This document shows positions 43,591 to 55,849 of a DNA stretch of 64,000 bases, piece after piece. The DNA is from Piezodorus guildinii (lineage: Eukaryota; Arthropoda; Insecta; Hemiptera; Pentatomidae), in NCBI GenBank assembly GCA_023052935.1, contig CM041292.1, positions 133,314,951 through 133,378,950 on the forward strand, read 5' to 3'. Position 1 is the stretch's first letter, and each line of letters begins with the position of its first letter. Position numbers and translations under genes: made by a program. The notes under the pieces were generated by a model, which saw only the letters and a program-made list of their open reading frames with translations, did no database searches and was not told where the DNA came from.

Positions 43591-46500
43591 ACAAAAAAAA
43601 CTAAATAATGTCTGAATAATTACTTATTTTTTAAAAAAAATAAATGGGTCTAAGCGATGTATTCACTATATAAAATATAAATAAAGTAAAAAGAATCTTT
43701 CAACTAGAGTCAATTCTAAATAACAATAATTTGAAATGTGATTCAGTGGATGACTTATAAATGGTTTTAATTAAAGTCTTTTCTTTCATAGAATATATGA
43801 ACGATTAATCAAAATTCACATACATATAAATCTGGGAAAATAACTAACCTTTTTAAGTGACCATGGAATTCAAGTCATTTTGAGTTCTTGATAAATAGCA
43901 CTTCACTGTATTGATACTAGCACTTCTGTATATTTGAAAAATGATATTAATCAAAATGGTCACATTTAATGAACAATTTCACTACTATTACTTCACCAAT
44001 AACGAGTTTTTAAAAAAGAGAGGAAGCAACAGGTGGCAGAAAATCGCACTTTTCTGGAACTTTCTAGAATCATGCAAATTCCGCCATAAGAACAAGACCG
44101 CTAATAGTTTTTGAACATTTTGCTTTCATATTTAGGCCTGATTAATTTAAATATTTTATAATATTAAACAAAAAGTTTAGTATTATAATATTCCAAAAAT
44201 ATTTTTTTCATTATCTAAATATATTTAATAAACAAAATATATTCAACTAACTTAATCTAATTAACTTCCGTTGTAAGAAATATTAATTTTATTAGGAAAT
44301 GTCCAAAACTACTTTGACTTTAGCTTCCTGCAATAACTTATTATTAAAATTATTATCGCAAATCAGATGATTTATGTGGAGTAATATGTTTTAACTTATA
44401 ATTCACATGATGTTTTAAGACCACAGCAGTTGGCAGCCACTATAGGTAGAAACATGGAAGGTGGTTAATAGTGTTCTTCAACTGTAGCTGTTTATTTTTG
44501 AACTTTATCTATATAAAATGTCATGTTTGTATTCATTTTGATTTTAGTTATAAGTAACGGTTTACTGTAACAGGGCAAATCGATTTGGCAGACATAGTTG
44601 TTTTCACCTCAATGAATAAATATGTAGATAGACACAGATGAGGCAGCTACATGTAGAAAAGCTTAATGAAAATATAGATAAGTGAAAATAAAAATTAGAG
44701 ACACAAATAACCTACACAATCAGAATTAAATTCATCCTAAATTATAATATAACTTTTTAGTAAAATTTTACCTAATATCCTAATAAATTTGATTTCGTAA
44801 TTTTTATATTGAAACTAAACTTTGTTACAAAGGGAAGGAAATCTAACCTGAGGAAAGAAGGTTGCCTAAAGAGATCGAGTTCAGTTGAATAAGAAGAAAG
44901 GTTCAGTCTCAGATCCTGTGTAAATATGAAACCCATACCTGCAGTAGGCATATGTTTCTGTTATCTTAACAGTCATACGATTTTCTTTAAAAAATACTTT
45001 TGTATGCTATTGTGTTCTAAGTAAAATGTTTTGGGATAAATACAGAACATTTATTAAAACAGTCATTATCATCGGGGACCGATCAATCTTCTGATATTAT
45101 TTAATTTAATTATTTGACTAAATACAGAAAAAAGTAATAATAATAATAATAAAATTAGGTTTTTGCTGTAAATTCATAAGCAATACATCAATTTTACAAC
45201 ACTATTAAGCTTACGATTTATTTATATATTCTTAATGTATTTATTGATTAATAATTTATTTATTATTCGTATCTGCTATTAATGTCTGCATATTTCATCT
45301 TTAGTCACTATTAAATGTTCATAATGCTCATATATATTGAAACAATTTAGAAATAGGCATGGAAATATGGTATATACAAGCCTTAATTATGAAATACAGA
45401 GAGGGTTCAGGATAAACCCATTACCCATTAGATAAACTTAGAACTACTATATATTTTATAAAACATATCAATTAAGTTCAAAGAAATAAAATAAATAAAA
45501 ACCTTTTAATCTTTTTTATTACCCTAATTTATTTTTTTGTCGATTGATGGAAAAATTTATAATAGATGAAGGGGGCGATAAAATCGAAAATAAATAACTA
45601 ATGACAATGTTTCTTTTAATGAAATTCGACTGCGATAAATTACTTTGTTCGTCAGTTTATTTTAATGAAACTTTTTTCATGTTTTTAGTTGTTTTTTAGG
45701 CAAGCCCCCCCCTTTTTTTTACTGAGAGTTTTCCGAGTTACGCAACTGATTACTGATTAAGCATCTGATTACTGAGTTTTGAAATCCTTGTTCTAAAAAA
45801 TGAACCTATGGTTTCATTTTTTTAAAAATTAATTTTGCAACAAACCAAAATCACTCGTATTTGTGGATATAAAACTATACTAAATCAAATAATGAATAAA
45901 CTTAATCAATCATTATATTTTATCGATTGTATTCTTGGCTGTTGGTTAAAAATAAATATCCAATACAAACCAAAAAATGTAGAAATCTAATGTTACATAT
46001 TTAAACCTTATTAGTTGTGTATAATTAATGGAGAATAAACGTTCAGACCTGCCTTGGACGGAAACTGTTTTATTTTTATTTCTAGTCAAATAAATTTAAA
46101 GTAGTCACATTAAATTATCAAACTACATCATGACTTTAGAAACCATTCTGTAATAATTATTGAGAAATGAAATCGATTCAATTTTGCATTAAAGAGATTT
46201 GCATTAAACCGGAGGGCTTTTCGAGAGTAAAAATTTTATTTTCATCTTCAGCGGGGTAAGAAAAAAAGCACTCAAGATGGACTTATTTGCTAGGGCTAAC
46301 TGACACTAAAGGGAAGCGAGCCGCCACAATACCTACTCAAGCATCAGTTAAGCCGAGACTTATGTTCTCTTAAGTTGTACTCCGTTCCAGCCCCTCCAAC
46401 TATTTTGAAGATTAACGGCTCCCATCCTATTTCTGAGGCCGCACAAATCGCTTTATAGCAAGCCATTCCTTAAATCTTTATGTTTCTACCCTTCAGGGTG

Positions 46501-47067
46501 CTTTTGTCGACTATAATTCGTTATACAGCCCTATCATGAAACTTTGAACAACTGTCTAACCTCACCTCAAAACAAGTTTGTCTTCAAAATCAATGAAAAA
46601 ATACTATTATTGACTGTCAGTTTACAATAAATGATTACTTGAGGTAATCGTAACTATAATTATGGTAATCATAATAGTTCAAATATTTTAAAAATTACAT
46701 CTAATTCATTTTAGAAGAATGTTTTTTTATGTTTTTTACGTAAGTTCCTTTCTTTAGTATAAATGGAATTTTTACAGAAGACGGTTTAAAAGTAAGTGAC
46801 ATGTGAGCTATTGATAAACACTTTAGGAAAATAATATTTTTAAATGACTCTTCAAGTAACGTGTGCTTGGTCAAATTTTACTTTAGGGAGCTTTATTTTA
46901 GGGTACATAAAACGAATACAAATGATAAAAGACAAGTATTTAGAGAAGAAAAGTTTGATATCTTCTTTCAGCTTTCACAATATTAAAATCATGGTGTTTT
47001 GAAAATATAGAGTAGTGTAGGATCATTTCAAAACATGAGAATTATTAATTTGTTTTCCTTTATTCAT
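43591..47067. other. Non-coding stretch with one notable promoter-like site
   Basis: No gene recognised in 3.5 kb. It contains the heat-shock-element match at 44052-44069 and a GC-richer block at 46250-46560 without an ORF. The rest is AT-rich. Confidence 0.4.
44052..44069. promoter_or_regulatory. Perfect four-unit heat shock element match
   Basis: TTCtgGAActTTCtaGAA: four alternating nGAAn/nTTCn units in perfect register, the known binding site of HSF trimers. No coding region lies within several kb on either side, so a role is unproven. It could belong to a distant promoter or a mobile element. Confidence 0.45.
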
Positions 47068-47190
47068 TTAACGTGTCTTTATTCTACTATGGCTAATTGT
47101 ACGATGCTATAGGGGAAGACCTGATTATTTCACTTCCAGGTTTAATTGGGATAAGGGTCTTTAACGATCTTTACCTGACATTTTAAGGCT
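47068..47190 (-). mobile_element. SINE family A fragment
   Basis: 'ctatggctaattgtacgatg' and 'ccaggtttaattgggataag' match the 3' half of family A on the minus strand. The 5' half is absent. Confidence 0.62.
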
Positions 47191-47204
47191 TTATATTTTT
47201 GTTT

Positions 47205-47400
47205 TATTATTTTCAATAATGAACCTTTGTAATCGAACAAAAAATATATATATCCCCTCTCAAAATTTGAGAGCTTACGTTTCAAGATACATAGAACACG
47301 AAAAACGAATTTTAAAAAATCCGTTTCTCCGCCGTCCGCAGATTTCCTCCTAAACTACTCGACCAATTTTTTAAAAATTCGGAACAAAAATACCAGGGTA
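47205..47400 (+). repeat. Dispersed repeat (family E), copy 2
   Basis: 'ttttcaataatgaacctttg' and 'aaaatttgagagcttacgtt' are shared with 48549-48690 and, inverted, with 17456-17670. Confidence 0.6.
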
Positions 47401-47745
47401 TCCAACGATGATCCTAACCACTATACGTTAATTTAACGAGATTAGTTTTAAAATGGAGGTGATTATTTTAAAAAGTGGTTTAATTCAATACCTCAGTTAT
47501 TTACAAAGTTAGAGAAAAAAAATATTAGTGTTTTTTAAGCAATATACCTCAAATAATTATTATAAAAAATAAAAAAAATCTTATATGGTCAATCCACAAC
47601 ATATAAGAGATGTGATGCCCTGATATCTGGGTTATTATTGATGGTAGAGAAACAATGTAACAATGATCTTAAATTAGGAAATTTTATTTGAATTATTTGA
47701 ATGAAAATAGAAAGGAAATAAAAATAAGTAGTAAAGAAGTCTACT
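47401..47745. other. AT-rich non-coding stretch
   Basis: Nothing recognised. Confidence 0.4.
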
Positions 47746-47760
47746 ATAAATGCTTTTGGT

Positions 47761-48533
47761 GGATATAATTAGTTGACCGTTGAGAATTACTGAAGGAATT
47801 GGTCCGGGTAGCGGTCATTAAATGAAACAACTGAATAGTTTCAACTATTTTATTGTTTGCCAACGTTTCGACCCCCATTCTGGGTCATCATCAGGGCTAA
47901 AAAGATACAAAAACGATACATTTAAAATAAGATTAAAAATACTATTTTTAAAAAAATAACTATTGCGCTAGAGAATGTCAATATTATAACATAAAAGGAA
48001 CTAGATGTGTAAAGAAATCAATTAATTAAATTACAATGATAAAGGTATACTAATGAGAGCTATACAGACCAGATAATGACTAAAGATAATGTACAAATAT
48101 ATAAGAAAAAATTACATGAAATAAAAAATATTAAAAAATGGAGTACAGTGGAGATACGTACCGTCTGGTAGGCGAGTGGAAACTAGGTACAATTTGGTAA
48201 TAAGGAATATAGGCAGGTAGATAGGAAAGTACGTACAAAAGGTTGGGTAAAATGGAAAATACGTACCACATTTCTAGACGGGATCTGACAACAATGAGTA
48301 AAATTGTAATATTAACATAAAAGGAAGTGTTCAGATTAAACCTACAATATTAATAACATCATAACGGTATTAGAAGATGTTTTAACAAGATTGTTGAAGT
48401 AAAAACAATATAATACAATAGTAAGAATAATAATGTATAAACTATATGTAGTAAAATAGTTGAAAAAAAAGTAAATTAGTTGAAACTATTCAGTTGTTTC
48501 ATTTAATGACCGCCATCCGGACCAATTCCTTCA
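47761..48533 (-). mobile_element. Mini Penelope-like element with inverted ends (copy 4)
   Basis: A 773-bp insertion with a perfect 15-bp duplication, ataaatgcttttggt, at 47746-47760 and 48534-48548. Its left (3') end carries a hammerhead motif and 'tagttgaccgttgagaatta'. About 55 bp of that terminal region recur inverted at the right end (cagttgtttcatttaatgac and onward). The ~580-bp interior has no ORF and no RT or endonuclease remnant that I recognise. Its ends match copy 3 closely, so both belong to one subfamily. Confidence 0.85.
47859..47897 (-). ncRNA. Hammerhead ribozyme motif (copy 4)
   Basis: Minus strand: stem I GCC/GGC, core CTGATGA, unpaired T, stem II GACCC-loop-GGGTC, GAAACGTT, cleavage predicted after UU. 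All core bases intact. Confidence 0.68.
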
Positions 48534-48548
48534 ATAAATGCTTTTGGT

Positions 48549-48690
48549 TTTTATTTTCAATAATGAACCTTTGTAATCAACCAAAAAAAAATACCCTTTT
48601 TAAAATTTGAGAGCTTACCTACGTTAGCTACGAAATGAAAAAAGAATCATTTAAATCGGCTCAGAAACATCAGAGATATAGATAGCGTTT
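48549..48690 (+). repeat. Dispersed repeat (family E), copy 3
   Basis: Starts directly after the 15-bp duplication with ttattttcaataatgaacct and continues through 'aaaatttgagagcttac'. Confidence 0.6.
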
Positions 48691-48714
48691 TGAAGTTAGC
48701 AGTGGTGATAGACC

Positions 48715-48950
48715 ATCTTAGGCCATACATTTATGCTACTATGACTGATCGAAAGATGCTACAGTGGGAGTCCTAAATTTTGCCTATTTAGGTTTTATTA
48801 GGACAGGGATCAATTACGAGTACCTCGCATCGCACATGCTCGGGACCACCATTTTACGTTCCCTTCGAAGGCGATTTAGCCAATACTTTTTAACTCCCAT
48901 TAAAAAATCCTTGAATCACCTGCTAGGTTTGAACCTTGTAGCCCAGGCAA
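48715..48950 (-). mobile_element. SINE family A, minus-strand copy
   Basis: 'atgctactatgactgatcg', 'acagtgggagtcctaaattt', 'ttcccttcgaaggcgattta' and 'aggtttgaaccttgtagccc' (B-box complement) match family A. The 74-codon ORF over it is not a gene. Confidence 0.75.
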
Positions 48951-49194
48951 TGAAGGTTTTGTGTCGGGAGGAATTAGAGACAAGCTGAATTTTTGTCAGT
49001 TGTTAAGACCTTATCAGAGGAGTATTTTCTCAAAAGTCCCCACTCCTCCCCCTTGTGCTCCCATGAACATCCGTTTCGCGAGTCTTTTTGTTATTGCCCA
49101 CAACTTCGCTATTCTACATTATATATTAATACGTGATGTGTCGTCTTATTTCTTTAAATATAAGCTGTAAAACATGATAAATAAGATTTTTGCG

Positions 49195-49500
49195 TACTAT
49201 TTATACTTTCATCCTGTGAATATAATTGAGCTGATTGCATCGCGGAGACTCAAATGGGCGAGTAAAGTTGTTGGGCTCGATGACGAGCGGATTTCGAGAA
49301 AGTTGGTATTTGCTGATCCGACTGGTAGGTGTCCGAAAGGTAGGCCGAAGCGGAAATGGGAGGATTGCGTTAAGGCTGATCTCGGGAGCTTGGGCTTAAA
49401 TGGTGAACATTAGACGAGTCTGTGTAGGCGGAATTTGGTGGTATCGGCATCGAACCTTCGGGTTCGCTAAGCCTATTATTATTATTATTATTATTTATAC
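49195..49500 (+). pseudogene. RTE-like LINE 3' end with (ATT)n tail
   Basis: Translation gives IELIASRRLKWASKVVGLDD, then a segment with DPTGRCPKGRPKRKWEDCV and ADLGSLGL. This is the C-terminal 'R..W.GHV.R..D.R...P.GRR..GRP..RW.D.V..DL' region of RTE-like ORFs. The sequence ends in a (ATT)n tail (from about 49478), the simple-repeat 3' end expected for such elements instead of poly(A). All catalytic domains are missing: an extreme 5' truncation. The start codon of the apparent 79-codon ORF lies in flanking DNA. Confidence 0.65.
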
Positions 49501-50173
49501 TTTCGTCGCAATTTCCTAAAACTTGCAAAATTTTCTTATAAAAATTCATATCTTATGTGGTTTTCTTAAAATAGAATTTTTATTTGAAGTTATATCCGAA
49601 AAAAATGTGGAATAAAAGTTGTAGCGGAGATCCTACCCTTTCATATTATGTCCCTAACTTTATATTTTTGGGGTCGAGAATCAAAAAACAACCAAGTATT
49701 AATGCGCGCACGACAACAAGCTAGACCATGAAATGGCACGTCCTAATAAGCGTGTTCATATGTTGCGGAATTGCTAGCTGCATCTAGTTAATTTATGTTT
49801 GTTGCAGTTTCTTTCCTACAGAACTGTTAACGTATTATTAGTAGTGGTGCTCTGATTGTTATTAGTATATTAATGTTTTACAAACAAATTATAAAAAATA
49901 TTTTTAAAATTTTGTTTCAAGTCAGATTTTTCTTGTGGCCTTTATATTGAAAACTATTTTATTATCCAATAACTATAAAACAACCGTATCCTGTGTGGGT
50001 AAACGGTAGTTGGAGTGTTTTAGATCAATAATTCCAGAAATAATTAGGTTGAGTTCGATGAGAGGTTTTATTTAAACAATTTTATTTGTTTCCTTTCTTA
50101 AAATAAATAAATAAAATTGTTAATAGAAGTTCTTGAGTATTTTTACTTTTCATATAATTAGGTTTATTAATAA
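49501..50173. other. AT-rich non-coding stretch
   Basis: Nothing recognised. Confidence 0.4.
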
Positions 50174-50183
50174 TAAAAAACTA

Positions 50184-50447
50184 GTAGTTGATCGTTGAAA
50201 AATTCAGAAGGAACATCACCAGGACGGTCAATAAAATACAAAGAAATTGCCCTAACTATTTATTGCTAACGTTTCTAGGTCCATATTGTAGGTTTACTAT
50301 TTCTCACTTTGTACCTTGAGATAACCTTAATGAAGACCTATAACAAGCATTAACAAATGTTGGTAATAAACAGACTATTTCAATAAATAATTTTGGCCGC
50401 CGCTCGGACTGTCTTCCTTACAATATTTCTGGCTTTAAAAAATAATC
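50184..50447 (-). mobile_element. Mini Penelope-like element (copy 5, decayed)
   Basis: A 264-bp unit flanked by taaaaaacta at 50174-50183 and 50448-50457. The left end 'agttgatcgttgaaaaatt' matches the 3' border of copy 4, and the right end 'ggccgccgctcggac' is the inverted end. Only the GAAACGTTAGC half of a hammerhead remains (about 50267-50280, minus). No coding capacity. Confidence 0.7.
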
Positions 50448-50457
50448 TAAAAAACTA

Positions 50458-51909
50458 AGATCGTGAACATTAAGGTATGAACCTAATGCATCGATGAAGT
50501 TTGATGTTACGTAGATACCTCAGCGACGTAGATGAGATGGGAAAAAAATCAAAGAAGTCTTGACAGAAGCCAAGCGGAGAAGGAAAAAAGTTTTTATAAA
50601 AGAAAGTAATAATGATCAGCACATCTAATAAAATTTTTGTATTGCGATACATCACGCAATTTAGCTTCTAGATGATTGGGATGGTTTAAGGCCTGTCGAT
50701 AAAGGAGAGTAATATGAAATGGCACAGAGTAATGTTGATGAATTTAATGTTCAGGCAATTATTCAATGGGAAAATAGTAAATACTCATTGTGAATATGTT
50801 TTATCTAATTATGAATGAAACTCTATCTTTCAAGAATATCTTGAGTCCCGAACTGCAAACAATTCAGGATCCCAAAGACAAATTCATTCTTGTAATATAT
50901 ATTTTGAAGAAATATAGTGCGGCACCTCTTGGGAAAAAACATATACCAGGAAAACTTGTTACGGGAAGGTACTTTAGATAAGGACTTTACTTGACATGAA
51001 ATTTAAATAAATAACGGTTCTATTAACGGATTAATAGAAGTAAAAATACACAGTCAGAGGAATAGCTTATTCCAAAAATCTCATTCATGTTTCTCCAATG
51101 TGTCAAAGTCACAGAATTCAATTTTATTTGCCTCAAAATAAAAGTCAATATCGCATACGGGAAATCGAGGCCGCCTTCTACTGAAGGAATCAGAGATTTC
51201 TATCACAGCTTGTCCACCTCGCTTTATCATGTTTTTTTTTATAACTAAACTAGATGCAATAGTAAGTTCACATGACACATTCTCGATTTGAGACTTGATT
51301 GATGTATTTTTTCTACTTTATTTATGAGAAAATAAAATATGGACATTTCGCGGATTTTATGTTAATACGATATAAAAAGTATAAAAAACCTAATACTTCA
51401 TTAAACCCCCATTTTACAGGCAATATCTGAAAAATGTAGCAATTTAAAAAGAGGCGATGAAAGGGAGTTTGGCCGAGTTGAGTGAAGTGTTCAAAAGGCC
51501 GGCAATTAGAGGCTAAATGTTAGTGGCCAAGTTTTGAGCTGGGATTGCAAACTCTCACTAGTCCCTTTTATAAAATCGTTAATTCTTTAAAATCAAAACT
51601 CGCCCATTGAAAAGTTTCACCAGAGTTTAGGCAACAAAAGATAATTAAGTTGATTCCTAATAACTGGAGCCCTCTCTTCAATCTCTGTCAGTTTTACAGA
51701 AGTTTTAAATATCCTTGATCTATTCTTAATACCAAACTTCTGCAAGAGAACATAAATCAAGGAACGGGTGTCCGAGGAAGCTCTAATATGAAGCATAAAA
51801 AAAACTTCCTCACTGAATTACTTTTCTCTCGGGCTACCTTTTTTATGACAGGATATTTGTTATTAAATGTTATAACGTACTTTTTTCAACGTTCATAATA
51901 TTCAGATTA

Positions 51910-51974
<65 letters not shown>

Positions 51975-52577
51975 AATTTCATAAAACTTAAGTAAATCCA
52001 TTAACCGTACTAATATTCTTTTTTTAATAGAAAAATCAACATAATTATTATTAATCATCTAATGAAAAAAACAACAAAATTTTAATTTTTGCCTATTTTA
52101 ACTGAGTATGTAATATAGTAACTTGATAAATATAATTTATTATTAAACTAAATAACAATACATTATCATCTGATGAAACGTATAAGAAGAATGATAATAA
52201 ATAGTGTTAGGGAAAAATGGTATATGTCATGATTTTTATCAAAATGATTGATGTCTTATTGAAATCTATCCTATTTTTATCGGGTCATGCGTTTTAAGTG
52301 AAATGAATTTACTGACAGGATAATGTAATGTTTCATGAATAAAGACATGATTTAAAATGGTTTTCCAAAACTTTGGGAAATCGTAGGTAAACTTCACGCT
52401 TTAAAACTTAAACCCTTTTGCCCAAACACCATTGAATTGTTTTTTAAAAAATGGGTGGCACAGTAGACGTTTTCACAGTTCCATGATTTTTATCAGTGAA
52501 AAAGATTTTTTTAATTTAGAGGTTTCTTCCTTTTAGTTTTAATGCGTAAAACCTTAATGTCATCAACGCCTAGGAAT
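50458..52577. other. Non-coding stretch with (AT)n
   Basis: No gene. An (AT)n tract lies at about 51913-51970. 51460-51830 is moderately GC-richer, without an ORF. The short ORFs here show no coding features. Confidence 0.4.
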
Positions 52578-52959
52578 TACAGTGAGTGTCAAAAGTATTC
52601 GGAATTCACTACTATTCTGTAATTCACTTGTTTTTAACTTATTTATTATGTTTTCAAAGAGTTATTAACCACTTTATAATGTTAGAAGGAAGGTATACAA
52701 TAGCTAAAACCAAAAATTACAACAAAAATCATTTTATTATTAACGTATTGAACGTTTATTTACGAAAAAAATAGAAACATTGTATGTTAATGGTGTCAAG
52801 TATTCGGAATTTGGTGGATTCCTAGTTATATTATTGCAGTGATCATAAATAAACATCCTGTTGGTAAAAATTTTTGTATAATTATAGATTTTAGCCAACT
52901 AGGAATTAATCTTACTAATTAATTAATTGTTTAGTGTGAAATATTACCCCACTCCAACA

Positions 52960-53600
52960 CTTATTGTATCTTGAGGCCATTTTCATTTTGAATATAGTAT
53001 TTCCTGATTTTCCTTTTTAGTAAGACCCAAAAATAGTTAATTAAATTTGAAAGAAATAATGGAAGAGAGATTTCGAGAACTTTTTGAAAATTTTGCAGCA
53101 ACTAAATATGAATAAATAACGTATATATGTCCAGAGTCATGGTCGCGCGTATGTTAATAATTTGATTTATTCTTAATTTTTCTTCTACTTTTAATTCTGG
53201 CTTTTCATACTTAAAAATACACAAACCTATCAATAATTCTGTCCATGAATCCAATGTTATCAAACTTTTTCAAAGAAAAATGCACGTAAATATCACAGAC
53301 CGCTCAAGGGGTTTTACTATTGCATACTAAGTTCTTTATTTGGTTTCCTCCAAACCATAATCTTTTCGTAAGAACCATGTATTTTAGTATGGGAGTCATC
53401 TGACAACATTTTAATTCACCAACCTTCTCTATTTAAAATTTTTTACAAACATTCATCCTATTCTCTTATTTCCTTGCCTGCTGATAGACGTTTTCCGTAA
53501 TTCTTGTATCATGTTTTCCTTTTCGTAAAATCTTTTTAGAACGCGTCGAACAGTTAAAAAATTTATTGTGTATCCAGAAGTTCTGAAAAATTTATAAATA
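52960..53600 (-). pseudogene. Tc1 transposase relic
   Basis: Minus-strand reading from about 53565 gives TVRRVLKRFYEKENMIQELR (the end of the DNA-binding region), then MLSDDSHTKIHG near 53375-53415 and EKIMVWRKPNKEL near 53330-53375. These are the first catalytic block and the 'V.RKP.EE' block of Tc1 DDE transposases. Beyond them, VKPLERSVIF and WTELLIGL may be decayed 'KHGGSVMVWG' and 'MDG...Y' parts. Many frameshifts and stops: no enzyme is possible. Its position inside matching terminal repeats supports the identification. Confidence 0.7.
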
Positions 53601-53892
53601 AGTAAAGGTTTACTCATTTGAGGTATTGTTTTCTTATTTGATGAATAATCAGTCTTTCAGTTTTAACATTTAATATTTTTTGGACGCTTATTTTTTTGCT
53701 TTTATATTTTATTATTATATTATCTACACTTTACATAGCCATCCATATATTCTCACAATTTTTTTCAACATCTCAACTATTTATCTTTAGTGTTAACGTG
53801 TGAACGTGTTAAAAATTATTCGAGGACGTTGTACGATCGTTGCGTTTTTATTTTAGGGCCTTATTTTTAAAAAAAAATCGTTTAATGGTTAG

Positions 53893-53897
<5 letters not shown>

Positions 53898-53952
<55 letters not shown>
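53898..53952. repeat. (AT)n microsatellite inside the Tc1 element
   Basis: About 55 bp of alternating A and T. Confidence 0.9.
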
Positions 53953-53955
<3 letters not shown>

Positions 53956-54269
53956 ATGAGAGAGGAGAATTGTTTAGAACATAAAATTATGTCGAAGATT
54001 GGTGAGAATATTAAAATTTGAAATCATTGAACAACAGGATATTACGTTTTTCGAATACTTTTGACACTGAACGATCTTGTAATTTTACATTATTAATCGG
54101 ATATTTTTTAAAACGATAAACTTTTCGGTTATCTGGTCAGTGATTTTCTGTTATGGGAGTTTCTTTTAAAGATTTGGTAGTGAAAAAGAATTATAAAATT
54201 AATAGTTGTGAAATATAATAATTAAACGAAAAGAAATACGAATTCCGAATACTTTTGACACTCACTGTA

Positions 54270-55849
54270 TATGTATGTAACCTTTATAAGAAAGAATTAT
54301 TAGGTAATAAATAATTAAGAAAAAAAATATTATTAGACAATCCTGGTGCTTAACGTGTCAGACATGTTTGAACCTGTCCGATCTAAGTCTCTGAAGTATA
54401 GAATTTCACACTGATACAGAAACCAAGTTCTATTCTATTACACTTAATATTACTAACGCGTATTGTGAAGCAGTGAATAATGAATAAATTGTTTGAAGAT
54501 ATTTTAAAATGCATTTCTCTCAACTGAATAATACATTTCTTTGCTATTTATATGTTTAATGGTACATGATAAGTTAAAACAATTGAATGCAGAAAAAAAA
54601 ATTAATAGTTCAAACGGAAAAAAAAAGAAACTTGATATTTCACTTTTGTTAATAACGATGGCACCTTAAATGCAATAAAATAAATAGATATTTTATGACA
54701 GTTTTTAAATGAATTCTGAAGAAATTAAGTTTTCAAATATTCAGGTTTCCGTATTTATTATATTTGTACATTAAAAATCCATATGAAAGGACAAGGAATG
54801 CTTTGTACTACAAGATTTATATAATTAGCAATCACACCCTTCAATATAGTCCTTCAGGAATTAAAAAAAAATCTATTTCCTTCATGTACTATTTTAATAA
54901 AGTATCGTATATTACACGATTTCATCAAAGTAATAAAGTAAAACTGAAGCACTCCATTTGATCCAAAAGATTGTAGTTAGTGAATTAGTGAAAACGCTGC
55001 AGGATTGGATATGAAACTGAGTTTCTATAGTTTTTTTTTTATTTTGTTTTTAAAGGCTGTTAGAGATCACATTTAAATTTATTCATGATTGATTATTTTT
55101 TAAACAAAGTCTTTAATAAAATGGCTGAATGGTATATGTCAATGAAATAAAAATTACAAAAAAAACAAAACAAAGTATTTAAAATTAGATCCTAAATCTT
55201 TATTAATAATTTTATTGTTATTAAGACCCATGATCCTCATATAATATTTGTGAGGTGGTGTATCTCCTCTTGCGTAAATTGAGGTCGCAAGGTCTTCTCT
55301 GGGTTGGGATAATTTGCCTTGTCGCCCTCTGTCACATATTAATTAGTGAACAGAAGGGCAACATCTTGCCCTACATCGCACCGAATGTTACTAAGAAAAT
55401 TTTCTCCTCAGGCTGAGGAAGTAATGGATATTTGATTCGACATCCAATTAACGACGCTCATATTATAATTTAAATATTAATGGAATAGTGGAGAATATCT
55501 TGTTTTTCGGTATTAGTACTGTTTAGTAAATTGTCTCGTAAATGTGTGATCAGTGAATAAAATGATAAGAGACCGTTCTTTCTATCCGTTCTTAACATCT
55601 TACCATTTCCATCATATTGTTTTCCACATAGAGATATGTGTACTTATTTATTCACTATATTTCATATTTTAATGTTTCCCATTTCATGTGGGAATTGATA
55701 ATTTTTTATATATATGTAACATTATCTTTTCAAACCCTAAATATTTGTCTTTTATTGTAATTTTAAATATTTTCATGTTCTATTTTTTTCTAATTACTAA
55801 AATTAATATTCTATTTTTACTTTCACTTACCATATATAGTAAGGGAAAG
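54270..55849. other. AT-rich non-coding stretch
   Basis: No gene. 55250-55400 is somewhat GC-richer. ORFs at 54764-54961 and 55688-55927 lack recognisable domains. Confidence 0.4.

Larger units (their letters stand above)
52580..54267 (-). mobile_element. Decayed Tc1-type transposon with IR/DR ends
   Basis: Termini cagtgagtgtcaaaagtatt (from 52580) and its complement ending at 54267 are flanked by TA (52578-52579, 54268-54269). Second copies of the repeat lie about 200 bp inside each end (52792-52812 and 54048-54072). This double-repeat (IR/DR) architecture is known from Tc1-like elements such as Minos. Length is 1688 bp, close to a complete IR/DR Tc1 element. Confidence 0.82.
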
